DNA of 47,466 bases. Source: Pseudomonadota bacterium. GTDB lineage: Bacteria > Pseudomonadota > Gammaproteobacteria > Burkholderiales > JAJZQI01. A model generated the notes under the pieces. It did no database searches and was not told where the DNA came from. It worked only from the letters and a program-made list of their open reading frames with translations. The stretch is taken from NCBI GenBank assembly GCA_021847305.1, contig JAJZTZ010000004.1:1-47466 (forward strand). Direction: 5' to 3'. Below, in pieces: positions 39,049 through 47,263 of this stretch. Both the position numbers and the translations under genes were made by a program. Each line of letters starts with the position of its first letter. Position 1 is the stretch's first letter.

Positions 39049-39780
39049 ATGGAAAAAGTTCGACTTTCCAAGCTGATGTCAGAGCAGGGGCTGTGTTCGC
39101 GGCGCGAGGCGGACAGCTATATCGAACGCGGCTGGGTGATGGTTGACGGGCAACCGGTCACCGAGCTGGGTACTAAGATCCTTCCCACGCAGAAAATCAC
39201 GCTCAACAAGGCTGCCCAGTCGCAGCAATCGCAACGTGTCACCATTCTCCTGCACAAGCCGATCGGCTACGTGTCCGGGCAGGCGGAGCAGGGGTACAAA
39301 CCGGCTTCAGTACTGGTTGTGCCGGATAACCATTACAGCGGTGACACGTCCGCTATCCGTTTTTCCCCGCGCCATTTGCAAGGACTGGCGCCGGCCGGTC
39401 GGTTGGATATCGACTCGCAGGGGCTGCTGGTCCTGACCCAGGATGGGCGTATTGCCAAATTGCTGATCGGCGATGAATCGACAATTGAGAAGGAATATCT
39501 GGTACGGGTGTCGGGCAAGCTATCGGAAAACGGTCTGGCCTTGCTTAACCATGGCCTCAGCCTCGACGGCAAGCCGCTTAAACCGGCTAAGGTGAGCTGG
39601 CAGAACCAGGATCAGCTGCGGTTTGTCCTGCGCGAAGGGAAAAAACGCCAGATCCGCCGCATGTGCGAATTGGTGGGTCTCAGGGTTGTCGGGCTCAAGC
39701 GCGTCCGCATCGGTCGGGTGATGCTGGGCGATTTGCCGCCGGGGCAATGGCGCTACCTGCGCGAGAATGAACGCTTCTGA
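39049..39780 (+). CDS. RsuA/RluF-family rRNA pseudouridine synthase
   Basis: A 243-residue protein with an N-terminal S4 domain ([31 protein letters not shown]), and a catalytic domain with [17 protein letters not shown], where the first Asp is catalytic, and [29 protein letters not shown]. The insert between [12 protein letters not shown] and RFSPRH matches the RluF type, which modifies U2604 of 23S rRNA (and tRNA-Tyr in E. coli); the specific target here is not proved. GGAG lies five bases before the ATG at 39049, so the GTG two codons upstream is unlikely. It ends the operon. Confidence 0.9.
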   Translation: MEKVRLSKLMSEQGLCSRREADSYIERGWVMVDGQPVTELGTKILPTQKITLNKAAQSQQSQRVTILLHKPIGYVSGQAEQGYKPASVLVVPDNHYSGDTSAIRFSPRHLQGLAPAGRLDIDSQGLLVLTQDGRIAKLLIGDESTIEKEYLVRVSGKLSENGLALLNHGLSLDGKPLKPAKVSWQNQDQLRFVLREGKKRQIRRMCELVGLRVVGLKRVRIGRVMLGDLPPGQWRYLRENERF

Positions 39781-39801
39781 GTTGCGGCGGGTGCATTTGG
39801 C

Positions 39802-39830
39802 TTGCCTAAAATGTTTGATTCAATTAGAAT
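39802..39830 (+). promoter_or_regulatory. Sigma-70 promoter of rpsO
   Basis: TTGCCT (39802-39807), a 17-bp spacer and TAGAAT (39825-39830). Transcription should start near 39837, leaving a leader of about 98 bases before rpsO. Confidence 0.65.
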
Positions 39831-39835
39831 AAACG

Positions 39836-39914
39836 ACCCTCTCGCTGAGGGTTTTAATGCGGGGTTTCTGTTGGTTGAGACGGTGCCCCGGTATCCGCAA
39901 GCCGGATATTTTTT
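39836..39914 (+). promoter_or_regulatory. Structured rpsO leader with two terminator-like hairpins
   Basis: First hairpin: ACCCTC-TCGCT-GAGGGT (39836-39852) followed by TTT. Second: TATCCG-CAAGC-CGGATA (39892-39908) followed by TTTTTT, ending about 20 bases before the rpsO start. A CGGGG/CCCCG pairing spans the gap between them. S15 is known to repress its own mRNA through leader structure in several bacteria, so this is a candidate autoregulatory leader; the first hairpin could also end readthrough from the upstream operon. Confidence 0.5.
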
Positions 39915-39934
39915 CGATATTTATTGGAGTAATC

Positions 39935-40201
39935 ATGATTTCAACCGAACAAAAAGCTTCTATTGTTAAAGACCATGCCCGTGGTCAGGCCGATACCGGC
40001 TCCCCGGAAGTACAGGTTGCCCTGCTGACCGCTCGTATCAACGATCTGACCGGTCACTTCAAAACCCACGCCAAAGATCATCATTCCCGTCGCGGTCTGC
40101 TGAAGATGGTGAGCAAGCGCCGTCGCCTGCTGGACTACCTGAAGCGCAAGGACGATGCCCGTTACCGTGATCTGATCGCGCGTCTGGGTCTGCGTAAGTA
40201 A
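39935..40201 (+). CDS. rpsO: 30S ribosomal protein S15
   Basis: An 88-residue primary 16S rRNA-binding protein of the 30S platform that also forms a bridge to 50[46 protein letters not shown] and [29 protein letters not shown] are nearly invariant in the family. The ATG at 39935 has TGGAG six bases upstream; an earlier in-frame ATG would read through the leader hairpins. pnp follows, as in most proteobacteria. Confidence 0.98.
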   Translation: MISTEQKASIVKDHARGQADTGSPEVQVALLTARINDLTGHFKTHAKDHHSRRGLLKMVSKRRRLLDYLKRKDDARYRDLIARLGLRK

Positions 40202-40262
40202 TCTGACGCGGAGGCAAAAGGGGTGACACAACTTTTGCTGCTGCGTAGCTTGAAGTAAATAA

Positions 40263-40294
40263 AAAAGGCCAGGGATAACCCCCTGGTCTTTTTT
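40263..40294 (+). terminator. Terminator after rpsO
   Basis: AAGGCCAGGG/CCCTGGTCTT stem of about ten pairs with an ATAACC loop, followed by TTTTT. It lies 60 bases after the rpsO stop and 87 before pnp, so pnp probably depends on readthrough or its own promoter. Confidence 0.85.
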
Positions 40295-40380
40295 GTTATT
40301 ATCCTGGAATTGGTAGTAAGTTTTTGTGTCAGCGATATGAAGCAGTGCGTTGAAAGTCGTTGTTGAATAAGGAAGATAAA

Positions 40381-42528
40381 TTGAAACCGATTAAAAAAAC
40401 ATTTATGTATGGCCGCCATGAAGTGACGCTGGAAACCGGCGAAATGGCGCGTCAGGCATCCGGCGCTGTGCTGGTGACGATGGATGAGACTGTAGTTCTG
40501 GTAACTGTTGTAGCTGCCCGCGATGTGAAGCCGGGCCAGGATTTCTTCCCGCTGACCGTGGATTACATGGAACGCACCTATGCCGCCGGCAAGATCCCCG
40601 GTGGTTTCTTCAAGCGCGAAGGCAAACCGTCTGAAAAGGAAACCCTGACCTCCCGTCTGATCGATCGTCCGATCCGTCCGCTGTTCCCGGAAGGTTTTTA
40701 CAACGATATCCAGGTGATCGCCACCGTTGTTTCCTCCAATGAAGAAATCGACAGCGATATTCCCGCCATGCTCGGCGCATCCGCTGCGTTGACCATTTCC
40801 GGCGTACCCTTCCAGGGCCCGATCGGCGCTGCCCGCGTCGGTTATGTCGACGGCCAGTACGTACTGAACCCGACCAAGACCGAAATGACCACTTCCCAGC
40901 TGGATCTGGTGGTGGCCGGTACCGAACAGGCCGTGCTGATGGTGGAATCCGAGGCGCAGCAACTGCCGGAAGACGTCATGCTGGGTGCCGTTGTGTTCGG
41001 TCATGAGCAGATGCAAGTGGCAATCAATGCTATCAACGATCTGGCTGACGAAGTGAATCCGGAGCCGTTCGACTGGTCTGAGCCGGAAAAAGACACTGCC
41101 CTGATCGAAAAAGTAGCCCAGATTGCCGAGGCAGACGTACAAGCGGCTTACAAGATCAAGCAAAAGCAGGCGCGCGTGCAGAAGGTGGAAGAAGCCAAAG
41201 CGCGAGTTCTGGCTGAGTGCATCAAAGAAGGCGACGATACCGCACGTCAGAACATGGTCAAAAACGTGTTCAAGGATCTGGAATCCAAGATCGTGCGTGG
41301 TCAGATTCTGGCTGGCGACCCGCGTATCGACGGCCGCGACACCCGCACCGTGCGTCCGATCACCATCCGTACCGGCCTGCTGCCGCGTACCCATGGTTCG
41401 GCTCTGTTCACCCGTGGCGAAACCCAGGCACTGGCCGTGGCTACGCTGGGTACCGCAGCGGATGCGCAGATCATCGATGCGCTGCAGGGCGAGTACAAAG
41501 ACAGCTTTATGCTGCACTACAATTTCCCGCCGTTCTCCACCGGTGAAACCGGCCGTGTAGGCGTGCCCAAGCGTCGCGAAATCGGTCATGGTCGTCTGGC
41601 CAAGCGTGCCCTGATTGCCGTTCTGCCGCCGAAAGACGAGTTCAACTACAGCCTGCGCGTGGTTTCCGAAATTCTCGAATCCAACGGTTCGTCTTCCATG
41701 GCGTCCGTTTGTGGCGGCTGCCTGTCGCTGCTGGATGCCGGTGTGCCGCTGAAAGCCCACGTAGCCGGTATCGCCATGGGCCTGATTCTGGAAGGCAACC
41801 GCTTTGCCGTGCTGTCCGATATTCTGGGTGATGAAGATCACCTGGGCGACATGGACTTCAAAGTGGCCGGTACTGAAACCGGCGTGACCGCACTGCAGAT
41901 GGATATCAAGATCAACGGCATCACCAAGGAAATCATGCGCGCCGCACTGACGCAAGCCAAAGAAGGCCGCATGCACATCCTCGGTCTGATGAAACAGGCG
42001 ATGCCTGGCCCGCGTCAGGAAATGTCTCCGTTTGCGCCGCGCCTGCTGACCATGAAAATCAACCCGGACAAGATCCGTGAAGTGATCGGCAAAGGTGGCT
42101 CGGTGATTCGTTCCATTACCGAAGAAACCGGTACCACCATTGATATCGCAGAAGACGGTACCATCACCATCGCCAGCATCAAGGGTTCTCAGGCAGAAGC
42201 AGCCAAGAAGCGTATTGAGGACATCACCGCTGAAGTGGAAATCGGTAAGGTCTACGAAGGTACCGTGCTGAAGTTGCTGGACTTTGGTGCCATCGTTAAC
42301 ATTCTGCCGGGCAAGGATGGTCTGCTGCACATTTCTCAGATCGCTCACGAGCGTGTCAACGCTGTGGCCGACCATCTGAAAGAAGGTCAGATCGTTGCGG
42401 TAAAAGTTCTGGAAACCGACGACAAGGGCCGCATGAAGCTGTCCATGAAAGCGCTGATTGAACCGCCGAAAAAACCGGAAACTCCGGAGGCGGCTGCAGA
42501 AGAGGCTGGCGAACCAGCTGAATCCTGA
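40381..42528 (+). CDS. pnp: Polyribonucleotide nucleotidyltransferase
   Basis: A 715-residue trimeric 3'-5' exoribonuclease that degrades RNA by phosphorolysis and takes part in the degradosome. It has two RNase PH domains ([30 protein letters not shown] in the first; [36 protein letters not shown] and [21 protein letters not shown] in the second), a KH domain (about 555-615, with [17 protein letters not shown]) and an S1 domain (about 620-690). The start appears to be TTG at 40381, six bases after AAGGAAG, giving [11 protein letters not shown], which fits the family; another TTG seven codons earlier is not supported. Expression is usually self-limited through RNase III cleavage of the leader. 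Confidence 0.96.
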   Translation: MKPIKKTFMYGRHEVTLETGEMARQASGAVLVTMDETVVLVTVVAARDVKPGQDFFPLTVDYMERTYAAGKIPGGFFKREGKPSEKETLTSRLIDRPIRPLFPEGFYNDIQVIATVVSSNEEIDSDIPAMLGASAALTISGVPFQGPIGAARVGYVDGQYVLNPTKTEMTTSQLDLVVAGTEQAVLMVESEAQQLPEDVMLGAVVFGHEQMQVAINAINDLADEVNPEPFDWSEPEKDTALIEKVAQIAEADVQAAYKIKQKQARVQKVEEAKARVLAECIKEGDDTARQNMVKNVFKDLESKIVRGQILAGDPRIDGRDTRTVRPITIRTGLLPRTHGSALFTRGETQALAVATLGTAADAQIIDALQGEYKDSFMLHYNFPPFSTGETGRVGVPKRREIGHGRLAKRALIAVLPPKDEFNYSLRVVSEILESNGSSSMASVCGGCLSLLDAGVPLKAHVAGIAMGLILEGNRFAVLSDILGDEDHLGDMDFKVAGTETGVTALQMDIKINGITKEIMRAALTQAKEGRMHILGLMKQAMPGPRQEMSPFAPRLLTMKINPDKIREVIGKGGSVIRSITEETGTTIDIAEDGTITIASIKGSQAEAAKKRIEDITAEVEIGKVYEGTVLKLLDFGAIVNILPGKDGLLHISQIAHERVNAVADHLKEGQIVAVKVLETDDKGRMKLSMKALIEPPKKPETPEAAAEEAGEPAES

Positions 42529-42545
42529 TCCGCAAGGCAGGCAAC

Positions 42546-42573
42546 AAAAAAGGCAGCGCAAGCTGCCTTTTTT
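42546..42573. terminator. Bidirectional terminator after pnp
   Basis: A-run, GGCAGC-GCAA-GCTGCC (42552-42567), then a T-run of six. It ends pnp on the plus strand and can also end the convergent unknown gene on the minus strand. Confidence 0.93.
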
Positions 42574-42621
42574 GTTTGTCGCCCTGCCGGCAAGCGGCTG
42601 AGTATTGGTCTGGGGGTTAGC

Positions 42622-43065
42622 TTACTGGCTGGCCCACAAATTGCGCCACCAGCGCTTGCGGCCTTCCGGAACCAGGTGCTTGGGTACCAGCTCCCCGGGA
42701 GGAGTCAGGCTCATGATCCAGCCGGGCAGGGGCGGGTTCTTGCTGGAGCCGCAGGATACGCCAAGGTTGTTGGGATCGTAAATTTTGATGAAACCGGGGT
42801 TGTCCAGGTTGTCAGCGTAAACGATGCCGCAGTAATCTTCGTGATGGTCGCGGTGCAGCAGGGCGTCAATTTCGGAGATGAATGCCTCAACGTGGGAGGC
42901 GTCGCTGATGGTGTTGGGAACGGGCTCGCCGATGGCATACAAATACCAGCCGGCTTGACGGTTGATGCGCGGCCAGAAATCCGCCAGCTGCTGCCAGGAC
43001 ATCAGACTGAACATCAGGCCGTTCAGTTTTGCGTCAAAGTCCTCATTTCCCGAAAAATGAGCCAT
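42622..43065 (-). CDS. Conserved protein of unknown function downstream of dksA
   Basis: A 147-residue soluble protein starting MAHFSGNEDFDAKLNGLMFSLMSWQQLADFWPRI. I recall close relatives beside dksA in other betaproteobacteria but no assigned function. It has no signal peptide. Notable is the GWYLYAIGEPVP segment, an HRDHHEDYCGIVYADNLDNPGFIKIYDPNNLGVSCGSSKNPPLPGWIMS core with two cysteines and several acidic and His residues, and a basic-aromatic tail (RKRWWRNLWASQ). I chose the ATG at 43065 over one seven codons earlier. It is co-directional with dksA, beginning 25 bases after it, so it may be co-expressed in the stringent response. Confidence 0.75.
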   Translation of the reverse strand: MAHFSGNEDFDAKLNGLMFSLMSWQQLADFWPRINRQAGWYLYAIGEPVPNTISDASHVEAFISEIDALLHRDHHEDYCGIVYADNLDNPGFIKIYDPNNLGVSCGSSKNPPLPGWIMSLTPPGELVPKHLVPEGRKRWWRNLWASQ

Positions 43066-43090
43066 CAGCCGTTCTCCTTGAGTCAAAAGG

Positions 43091-43507
43091 TTATTTTGCT
43101 ACCTGACGCTCGCGCATTTCGTCCAGTTCCTTGCAATCGATGCACAGGGTGGCGGTAGGGCGGGCTTCCAGACGTTTCAGGCCGATTTCCACGCCACAGC
43201 TTTCGCAGTAGCCGTATTCTTCGGCATCAATCTTGGCCAGGGTTTCGTCGATTTTTTTGATCAGCTTGCGTTCGCGGTCGCGGTTGCGCAGCTCAAGCGC
43301 CATATCGGATTCCTGGCTGGCGCGGTCGTTGGGGTCGGCAAAGACGGTGGCTTCATCCTGCATGGTGTGGATGGTGGTGTCGATATCTTGCGACAGCTCA
43401 GCTTTCCAGTCCTCCAGGATTTTGCGAAAATGTGCCAGTTGAGCGGGATTCATGTATTCTTCGCCGTCTTTCGGCACATATGGCGTGAACTGTTTGTGTA
43501 ATTCCAT
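43091..43507 (-). CDS. dksA: RNA polymerase-binding transcription factor DksA
   Basis: A 138-residue coiled-coil protein that enters the RNA polymerase secondary channel and, with ppGpp, reprograms transcription. The coiled-coil tip has the two aspartates of FADPNDRAS needed for activity. The C-terminal zinc finger is formed by YGYCESCGVEIGLKRLEARPTATLCIDCKE (four cysteines). Length is slightly under E. coli DksA (151). Two copies of TGAGCTTTGGA lie in its upstream region, shared with the divergent cbbY. Confidence 0.97.
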   Translation of the reverse strand: MELHKQFTPYVPKDGEEYMNPAQLAHFRKILEDWKAELSQDIDTTIHTMQDEATVFADPNDRASQESDMALELRNRDRERKLIKKIDETLAKIDAEEYGYCESCGVEIGLKRLEARPTATLCIDCKELDEMRERQVAK

Positions 43508-43528
43508 CGTCTTGTCTTTTCTCTTTAG

Positions 43529-43555
43529 TGAGCTTTGGATTAGTTGAGCTTTGGA
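43529..43555. repeat. Direct repeat TGAGCTTTGGA x2 between dksA and cbbY
   Basis: Eleven bases, TGAGCTTTGGA, occur at 43529-43539 and 43545-43555, 16 bp apart, in the 5' leader or promoter region of dksA. It may be a small local duplication or an operator. Confidence 0.5.
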
Positions 43556-43623
43556 ACAAAAACCCTACTTAATATCAGAATTCGCGCCCGCCCGCAAGGT
43601 TTTAACATACAGAGGATTTGAAC

Positions 43624-44376
43624 ATGGCTTTGGAAGCACTGGTATTTGATGTGGACGGCACGCTTGCCGACACCGAGCGCGACGGCCACCGGGTCGCATT
43701 TAACGACGCATTCCGCGAGTTTGGTCTGGATTGGGATTGGGATGTGGCGCTGTATGAAAAACTGCTGGCCGTAACCGGTGGTAAGGAACGCATCCGCTTT
43801 TATGTCGATTCGTTCAATCCGGACTATATCAAGCCAGTCGACTTTGACGATCTGGTGGTGGCTCTGCACAAAGCCAAAACCCGCCACTACACCGAACTGC
43901 TCGCCAAAGGCGCGATTCCCATGCGCCCGGGCGTGGCACGCCTGCTGCAGGAGGCGCGCGATGCCGGACTGCGTCTGGCGATTGCCACGACTACCACGCC
44001 GGAAAACGTTACCGCGCTGCTGGAGCACAGCCTGGACAAAGATGCGGTCAACTGGTTTGAAGTGATCGCAGCCGGCGATATCGTGCCGGCCAAGAAACCT
44101 GCGCCGGACATTTACCACTACGCGCTGGAGAAAATGAATCTCCAGCCCGAACAATGCATTGCTTTTGAGGATTCGGAAAACGGCATTCGTTCCAGCCTTG
44201 GGGCAAAGCTGCCGACCATTGTCACCATCAACGATTACACCCGTAATCACGCCTTCGATGGCGCAATGAGCGTATTGAGTGATCTGGGTGAACCGGGACA
44301 ACCGGCGCAGACGATTGCCGGCAAGGCGCCGTCACAGGGGCATATCAGCGTGGCGGACCTGAAACACTGGGTCTAG
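43624..44376 (+). CDS. cbbY: CbbY-type HAD phosphatase
   Basis: A 250-residue haloacid dehalogenase phosphatase. The catalytic pair is Asp9 and Asp11 in LVFDVDGTLADTE; IATTTTPENV and AKKPAPDIYHYALEKMNLQPEQCIAFEDSENGIRSS carry the other HAD motifs. The sequence fits CbbY proteins, which in autotrophs remove xylulose-1,5-bisphosphate, a Rubisco inhibitor. A Rubisco operon is not in the window, so autotrophy is supported but not shown. AGAGGA precedes the ATG at 43624. It ends at a strong shared terminator. Confidence 0.9.
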   Translation: MALEALVFDVDGTLADTERDGHRVAFNDAFREFGLDWDWDVALYEKLLAVTGGKERIRFYVDSFNPDYIKPVDFDDLVVALHKAKTRHYTELLAKGAIPMRPGVARLLQEARDAGLRLAIATTTTPENVTALLEHSLDKDAVNWFEVIAAGDIVPAKKPAPDIYHYALEKMNLQPEQCIAFEDSENGIRSSLGAKLPTIVTINDYTRNHAFDGAMSVLSDLGEPGQPAQTIAGKAPSQGHISVADLKHWV

Positions 44377-44384
44377 GCAATGCA

Positions 44385-44426
44385 GGGCAATAAAAAAGGA
44401 GGCTCAGGCCTCCTTTTTTATTGCCC
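44385..44426. terminator. Bidirectional terminator between cbbY and folD (19-bp perfect stem)
   Basis: A perfect 19-base inverted repeat with a TCAG loop, reading GGGCAATAAAAAAGGAGGC on the left arm (44385-44403), with A- and T-runs inside the arms so that both directions get a U-tract. It separates the convergent cbbY and folD genes. Confidence 0.95.
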
Positions 44427-44437
44427 GTTTGCGGCTG

Positions 44438-45295
44438 TTACAGTGGATCGTGCTGCTGCACCGCGGTCATGGTGTTGGCCAGCAGTGTGGCGACCGTCAT
44501 GGGGCCCACGCCGCCGGGCACCGGGCTGATATAGGCCGCGCGCTCAGCGGCTGCCACAAAATCCACGTCGCCGCAGATGCGGCCATCGTCCAGGCGGTTG
44601 ATGCCAACGTCGATTACCGTGGCACCGGGCTTGATCCACTCGCCGCGCACGATGCCCGGCTTGCCCACGGCTACCACCACGATATCAGCCTGGCCGACGT
44701 GCTGCGGCAGGTCGCGGGTGAAGCGGTGGGTCGTGGTGACGGTACAGCCGGCCAGCAGCAGTTCCAGGCTCATCGGACGGCCGACAATGTTGGAAGCGCC
44801 GACGATGACCGCGTGCTTGCCTTTCAGGTCGCCATGCACGTTTTCCAGCAGTTGCATCACGCCAAACGGGGTGCAGGGGCGCAGGGTCGGCAGACGCAGT
44901 GCGAGACGGCCGACGTTGTAGGGATGAAAGCCGTCGACATCCTTGTCCGGACGAATGCTTTCAATAATCGCTTCCGAATCGATGCCGGAGGGCAGCGGCA
45001 ACTGCACCAGTATGCCGTCGATTTCCGGATCATTGTTCAACTGTTCAATCAGGTTCAGCAGTTCGGTCTGACTGATGCCGGCATCCAGATGATGCAGCAC
45101 TGATTTGACGCCCGCCCGGTCGCACGCTTTCTGCTTGTTGCGGACATAGATGGCTGAAGCCGCGACTTCGCCAACCAGGATGACTGCGAGCCCCGGAGGG
45201 CGCTTGCCGGCGGCAACACGTTGATCGACCTGTTTTCTGAACGTGTCCAGAAGGTTGTCAGCAAAGCCTTTGCCGTCTATCAGTTGAGCAGTCAT
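44438..45295 (-). CDS. folD: Methylenetetrahydrofolate dehydrogenase/cyclohydrolase
   Basis: A 285-residue bifunctional enzyme interconverting 5,10-methylene-, methenyl- and 10-formyl-tetrahydrofolate with NADP. The catalytic Tyr and Lys are in [16 protein letters not shown], followed by [14 protein letters not shown] and, in the nucleotide-binding part, [35 protein letters not shown]. The C-terminal [18 protein letters not shown] is diagnostic. A minus-strand TATAAT (45328-45333) may be its -10 element. It supplies one-carbon units for purine synthesis, linking functionally to purL. Confidence 0.97.
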   Translation of the reverse strand: MTAQLIDGKGFADNLLDTFRKQVDQRVAAGKRPPGLAVILVGEVAASAIYVRNKQKACDRAGVKSVLHHLDAGISQTELLNLIEQLNNDPEIDGILVQLPLPSGIDSEAIIESIRPDKDVDGFHPYNVGRLALRLPTLRPCTPFGVMQLLENVHGDLKGKHAVIVGASNIVGRPMSLELLLAGCTVTTTHRFTRDLPQHVGQADIVVVAVGKPGIVRGEWIKPGATVIDVGINRLDDGRICGDVDFVAAAERAAYISPVPGGVGPMTVATLLANTMTAVQQHDPL

Positions 45296-45350
45296 ACGTG
45301 AACGGAAATCAAGAATGAGAAGTCGACATTATAATCTTTTTGCCGACAAA

Positions 45351-45387
45351 CCGCAGAAGTTGCGGGCGGCCAGGAAAGACCGCCCGC
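45351..45387 (-). terminator. Possible terminator hairpins after sqr
   Basis: GCGGGCGG/CCGCCCGC with a ten-base loop (45362-45387) lies just after the sqr stop on the minus strand, next to an overlapping CCGCA/TGCGG hairpin (45351-45365) that is followed by TTTG. The U-tract is weak, so termination may be partial and folD could receive readthrough. Confidence 0.5.
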
Positions 45388-45396
45388 GAAGGGGTG

Positions 45397-46668
45397 TTAC
45401 TCTTTAAGTTTGTTGATGCCGAGCATTTTCATGACGAATTTCTCGTACAGCGGCTCGCTCGTACCTTTTTTCATCTTGCGCATAAAGTACTTTTCGAAGC
45501 CGATTTTGGCCAGGTGAACCCATTTGCCTTCGCTGAACCAGTTGACGTTGCGCGGCGGGATTTGCGGCAGGGCCACAAACGCGGCGCCGGTATCGCCAAA
45601 GTCAGCCAGACAAACCGCATTCCAGGTGGCCTTGTGGGTCGGGTCCTGGCCGTCCATCTGTTCGCGAATGTTGTGGGCGGTGGCCGTTACCATCGACTCG
45701 ATCATGTAACCGGTTTTCGGCGCACCCACCGGCAGCGGGGTTGGTTCTACCGGAGGAATGGCTACACAGACGCCCACCGAATAGATGTTCTTGTACTTCG
45801 GATTGCGCTGATGCTGGTCAACCAGAATGAAGCCGCGCGGGTTAACCAGGCCCTCGATACCGGCAAATGCATCGATTCCCTTGAAAGCAGGGAGCATCAT
45901 TGAATATTTGAACGGAATCTCGTGCTGCTTTTTCTCGTTGCCGCTGTCGTCAACCTCGGTAACGAACATTTTGCCGTTCTCGATCTTGGTGGTTTTGGCG
46001 TTGGTGATCCACTTGATGTGGCGATCACGCATGGCCGATTCAAGAATACCTTTCGAGTCGCCCACGCCACCCAGCCCAAGATGACCGATATAGGGTTCCG
46101 GGGTAACGAAAATCATCGGTACCTTGTCGCGAATTTTGCGCCGTCTCAGGTCGGTGTCCATGATGAAGGCAAATTCATAAGCCGGGCCATAACACGAGGC
46201 GCCTTGTACCGCGCCGACGACGATCGGGCCGGGTTCCTTGACAAACTGGTCCCATGCATCAGCTGACTTGAGGGCATGATCCACATGGCAAATCGAGTGG
46301 CTGTGTCCGGTCGGACCCAGACCTTCGACTTCATCAAATGCCAGTTTGGGACCGGTTGCGATGATCAGGTAGTCATAGTCGATGACCGTACCGTTCATCA
46401 ATTCGACCTGATTGTTGTCCGGATGCAGTTTTTTGGCGCCCACCGGGATAAATTCGATGCCTTTCTTGGCGAAATAGGGCTCGATCGGAAAAGTGATGTC
46501 ATCGCGCTTGCGCCAGTTGACGGCAACCCAGGGGTTGGACGGGACAAAGTGAAAATAATCGACATTGGAAATGACTGTCACCTTGTCGCCAGAACGGCAA
46601 AGCTCTTTCATTTCGTAAGCCATGGGCATGCCACCGATGCCTGCCCCGATTATCACGATGTGTGCCAT
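45397..46668 (-). CDS. sqr: Sulfide:quinone oxidoreductase, type I
   Basis: A 423-residue FAD enzyme that oxidises sulfide to polysulfide and passes electrons to the quinone pool at the membrane. The N-terminal VIIGAGIGGMPMAYEM is the FAD Rossmann motif. All three catalytic cysteines match Acidithiobacillus ferrooxidans SQR: Cys127 (SICHVDH), Cys159 (GASCYGPAYEF) and Cys353 (WNAVCLADFGD). The C-terminus (FEKYFMRKMKKG, VMKMLGINKLKE) contains the amphipathic membrane-binding helices. GAGG lies six bases before the ATG at 46668, preferred over an in-frame ATG 63 bases upstream. A sigma-54 promoter lies just upstream. It indicates sulfide oxidation. Confidence 0.95.
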   Translation of the reverse strand: MAHIVIIGAGIGGMPMAYEMKELCRSGDKVTVISNVDYFHFVPSNPWVAVNWRKRDDITFPIEPYFAKKGIEFIPVGAKKLHPDNNQVELMNGTVIDYDYLIIATGPKLAFDEVEGLGPTGHSHSICHVDHALKSADAWDQFVKEPGPIVVGAVQGASCYGPAYEFAFIMDTDLRRRKIRDKVPMIFVTPEPYIGHLGLGGVGDSKGILESAMRDRHIKWITNAKTTKIENGKMFVTEVDDSGNEKKQHEIPFKYSMMLPAFKGIDAFAGIEGLVNPRGFILVDQHQRNPKYKNIYSVGVCVAIPPVEPTPLPVGAPKTGYMIESMVTATAHNIREQMDGQDPTHKATWNAVCLADFGDTGAAFVALPQIPPRNVNWFSEGKWVHLAKIGFEKYFMRKMKKGTSEPLYEKFVMKMLGINKLKE

Positions 46669-46709
46669 GTAATGCCTCGCTTTATTGGTGGTTAACAGGC
46701 TGAAGTAAT

Positions 46710-46725
46710 TGCAGGGATCGTGCCA
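46710..46725 (-). promoter_or_regulatory. Sigma-54 promoter of sqr
   Basis: On the minus strand TTGGCACG-ATCC-CTGCAA matches the -24/-12 consensus YTGGCACGRNNNTTGCW with one mismatch (C for T). The invariant GG (46724-46723) and GC (46712-46711) are ten bases apart, as required. Expected transcription start is near 46699, 31 bases before the sqr ATG. Confidence 0.75.
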
Positions 46726-46785
46726 ATGCAATTATCTATTTGATTTAGACTATTTTTTGCAAAAGTTCAATGAATCGATTTTCAC

Positions 46786-46831
46786 AATTGACATGACAAA
46801 ATGGCAGCAATTGGCGGGCGGTGTGTCAATT
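46786..46831. promoter_or_regulatory. Inverted repeat upstream of sqr, candidate enhancer site
   Basis: AATTGACA (46786-46793) and TGTCAATT (46824-46831) form an 8-base inverted repeat with 30 bases between, about 87-132 bases upstream of the predicted sqr start, a typical location for a sigma-54 activator. FisR activates sqr in Cupriavidus by sensing sulfane sulfur; a similar activator is possible. Confidence 0.45.
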
Positions 46832-46907
46832 TGGCAGGTGGGACACGCAGCTGATCCAGGTTTCTGGTTGTTGTATGCGTGTGCAACCGTTAAAATATGT
46901 CCGTCGA

Positions 46908-46935
46908 TTGACTTTTTCTGCTAACCGGCTAAAAT
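46908..46935 (+). promoter_or_regulatory. Sigma-70 promoter of the tRNA cluster
   Basis: TTGACT (46908-46913), a 16-bp spacer and TAAAAT (46930-46935), with a GC-rich start-site region downstream as is usual for stable RNA promoters. Transcription should start near 46942, 37 bases before tRNA-Pro. Confidence 0.75.
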
Positions 46936-46978
46936 GCACGTCTTTCCTGAAGGGGATACCATCCTCGTCACGAAAAGG

Positions 46979-47055
46979 CGGGGTGTAGCGTAGCCTGGTA
47001 GCGCGCCTGCTTTGGGAGCAGGATGTCGGGAGTTCGAATCTCTCCACCCCGACCA
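46979..47055 (+). tRNA. tRNA-Pro (anticodon TGG)
   Basis: A 77-base cloverleaf with acceptor stem CGGGGTG/CACCCCG, anticodon stem CCTGC/GCAGG around loop TTTGGGA (anticodon TGG), T-arm with GTTCGAATC, discriminator A and encoded CCA. It is first of a cluster of three. Confidence 0.96.
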
Positions 47056-47068
47056 AAGGTTGAGTGCG

Positions 47069-47145
47069 GTGCCCATAGCTCAACCGGATAGAGCAACGGC
47101 CTTCTAAGCCGTAGGTTGCAGGTTCGATTCCTGCTGGGCACGCCA
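47069..47145 (+). tRNA. tRNA-Arg (anticodon TCT)
   Basis: A 77-base cloverleaf with acceptor stem GTGCCCA/TGGGCAC, anticodon stem ACGGC/GCCGT around loop CTTCTAA (anticodon TCT), T-arm with GTTCGATTC, discriminator G and encoded CCA. It begins 13 bases after tRNA-Pro. Confidence 0.96.
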
Positions 47146-47187
47146 TACATGCAGTATGATTGCCCGGTAGTCTAGTCAAGTTTTGTG

Positions 47188-47263
47188 GTGGCTGTAGCTC
47201 AGTTGGTAGAGTCCCGGATTGTGATTCCGGTTGTCGTGGGTTCGAGTCCCATCAGCCACCCCA
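47188..47263 (+). tRNA. tRNA-His (anticodon GTG)
   Basis: A cloverleaf with acceptor stem GTGGCTG/CAGCCAC, anticodon stem CCGGA/TCCGG around loop TTGTGAT (anticodon GTG), T-arm with GTTCGAGTC and encoded CCA. The base before the stem (47187) is G and the discriminator is C, giving the G-1:C73 pair that marks tRNA-His. The remaining 203 bases to the window end hold no gene or RNA I can identify. Confidence 0.96.

Noticed and set aside
40162-42561. 799-codon open frame on the minus strand
   Set aside because: It lies antisense to pnp (and the end of rpsO), is His/Phe-rich with no domain, and results from codon bias of the real genes.
46826-47179. Minus-strand open frame with PAGIEPATYGLEGRCS and VERFELPTSC-type segments
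   Set aside because: It is the antisense of tRNA-Pro and tRNA-Arg; this is a well-known spurious protein produced by tRNA genes.
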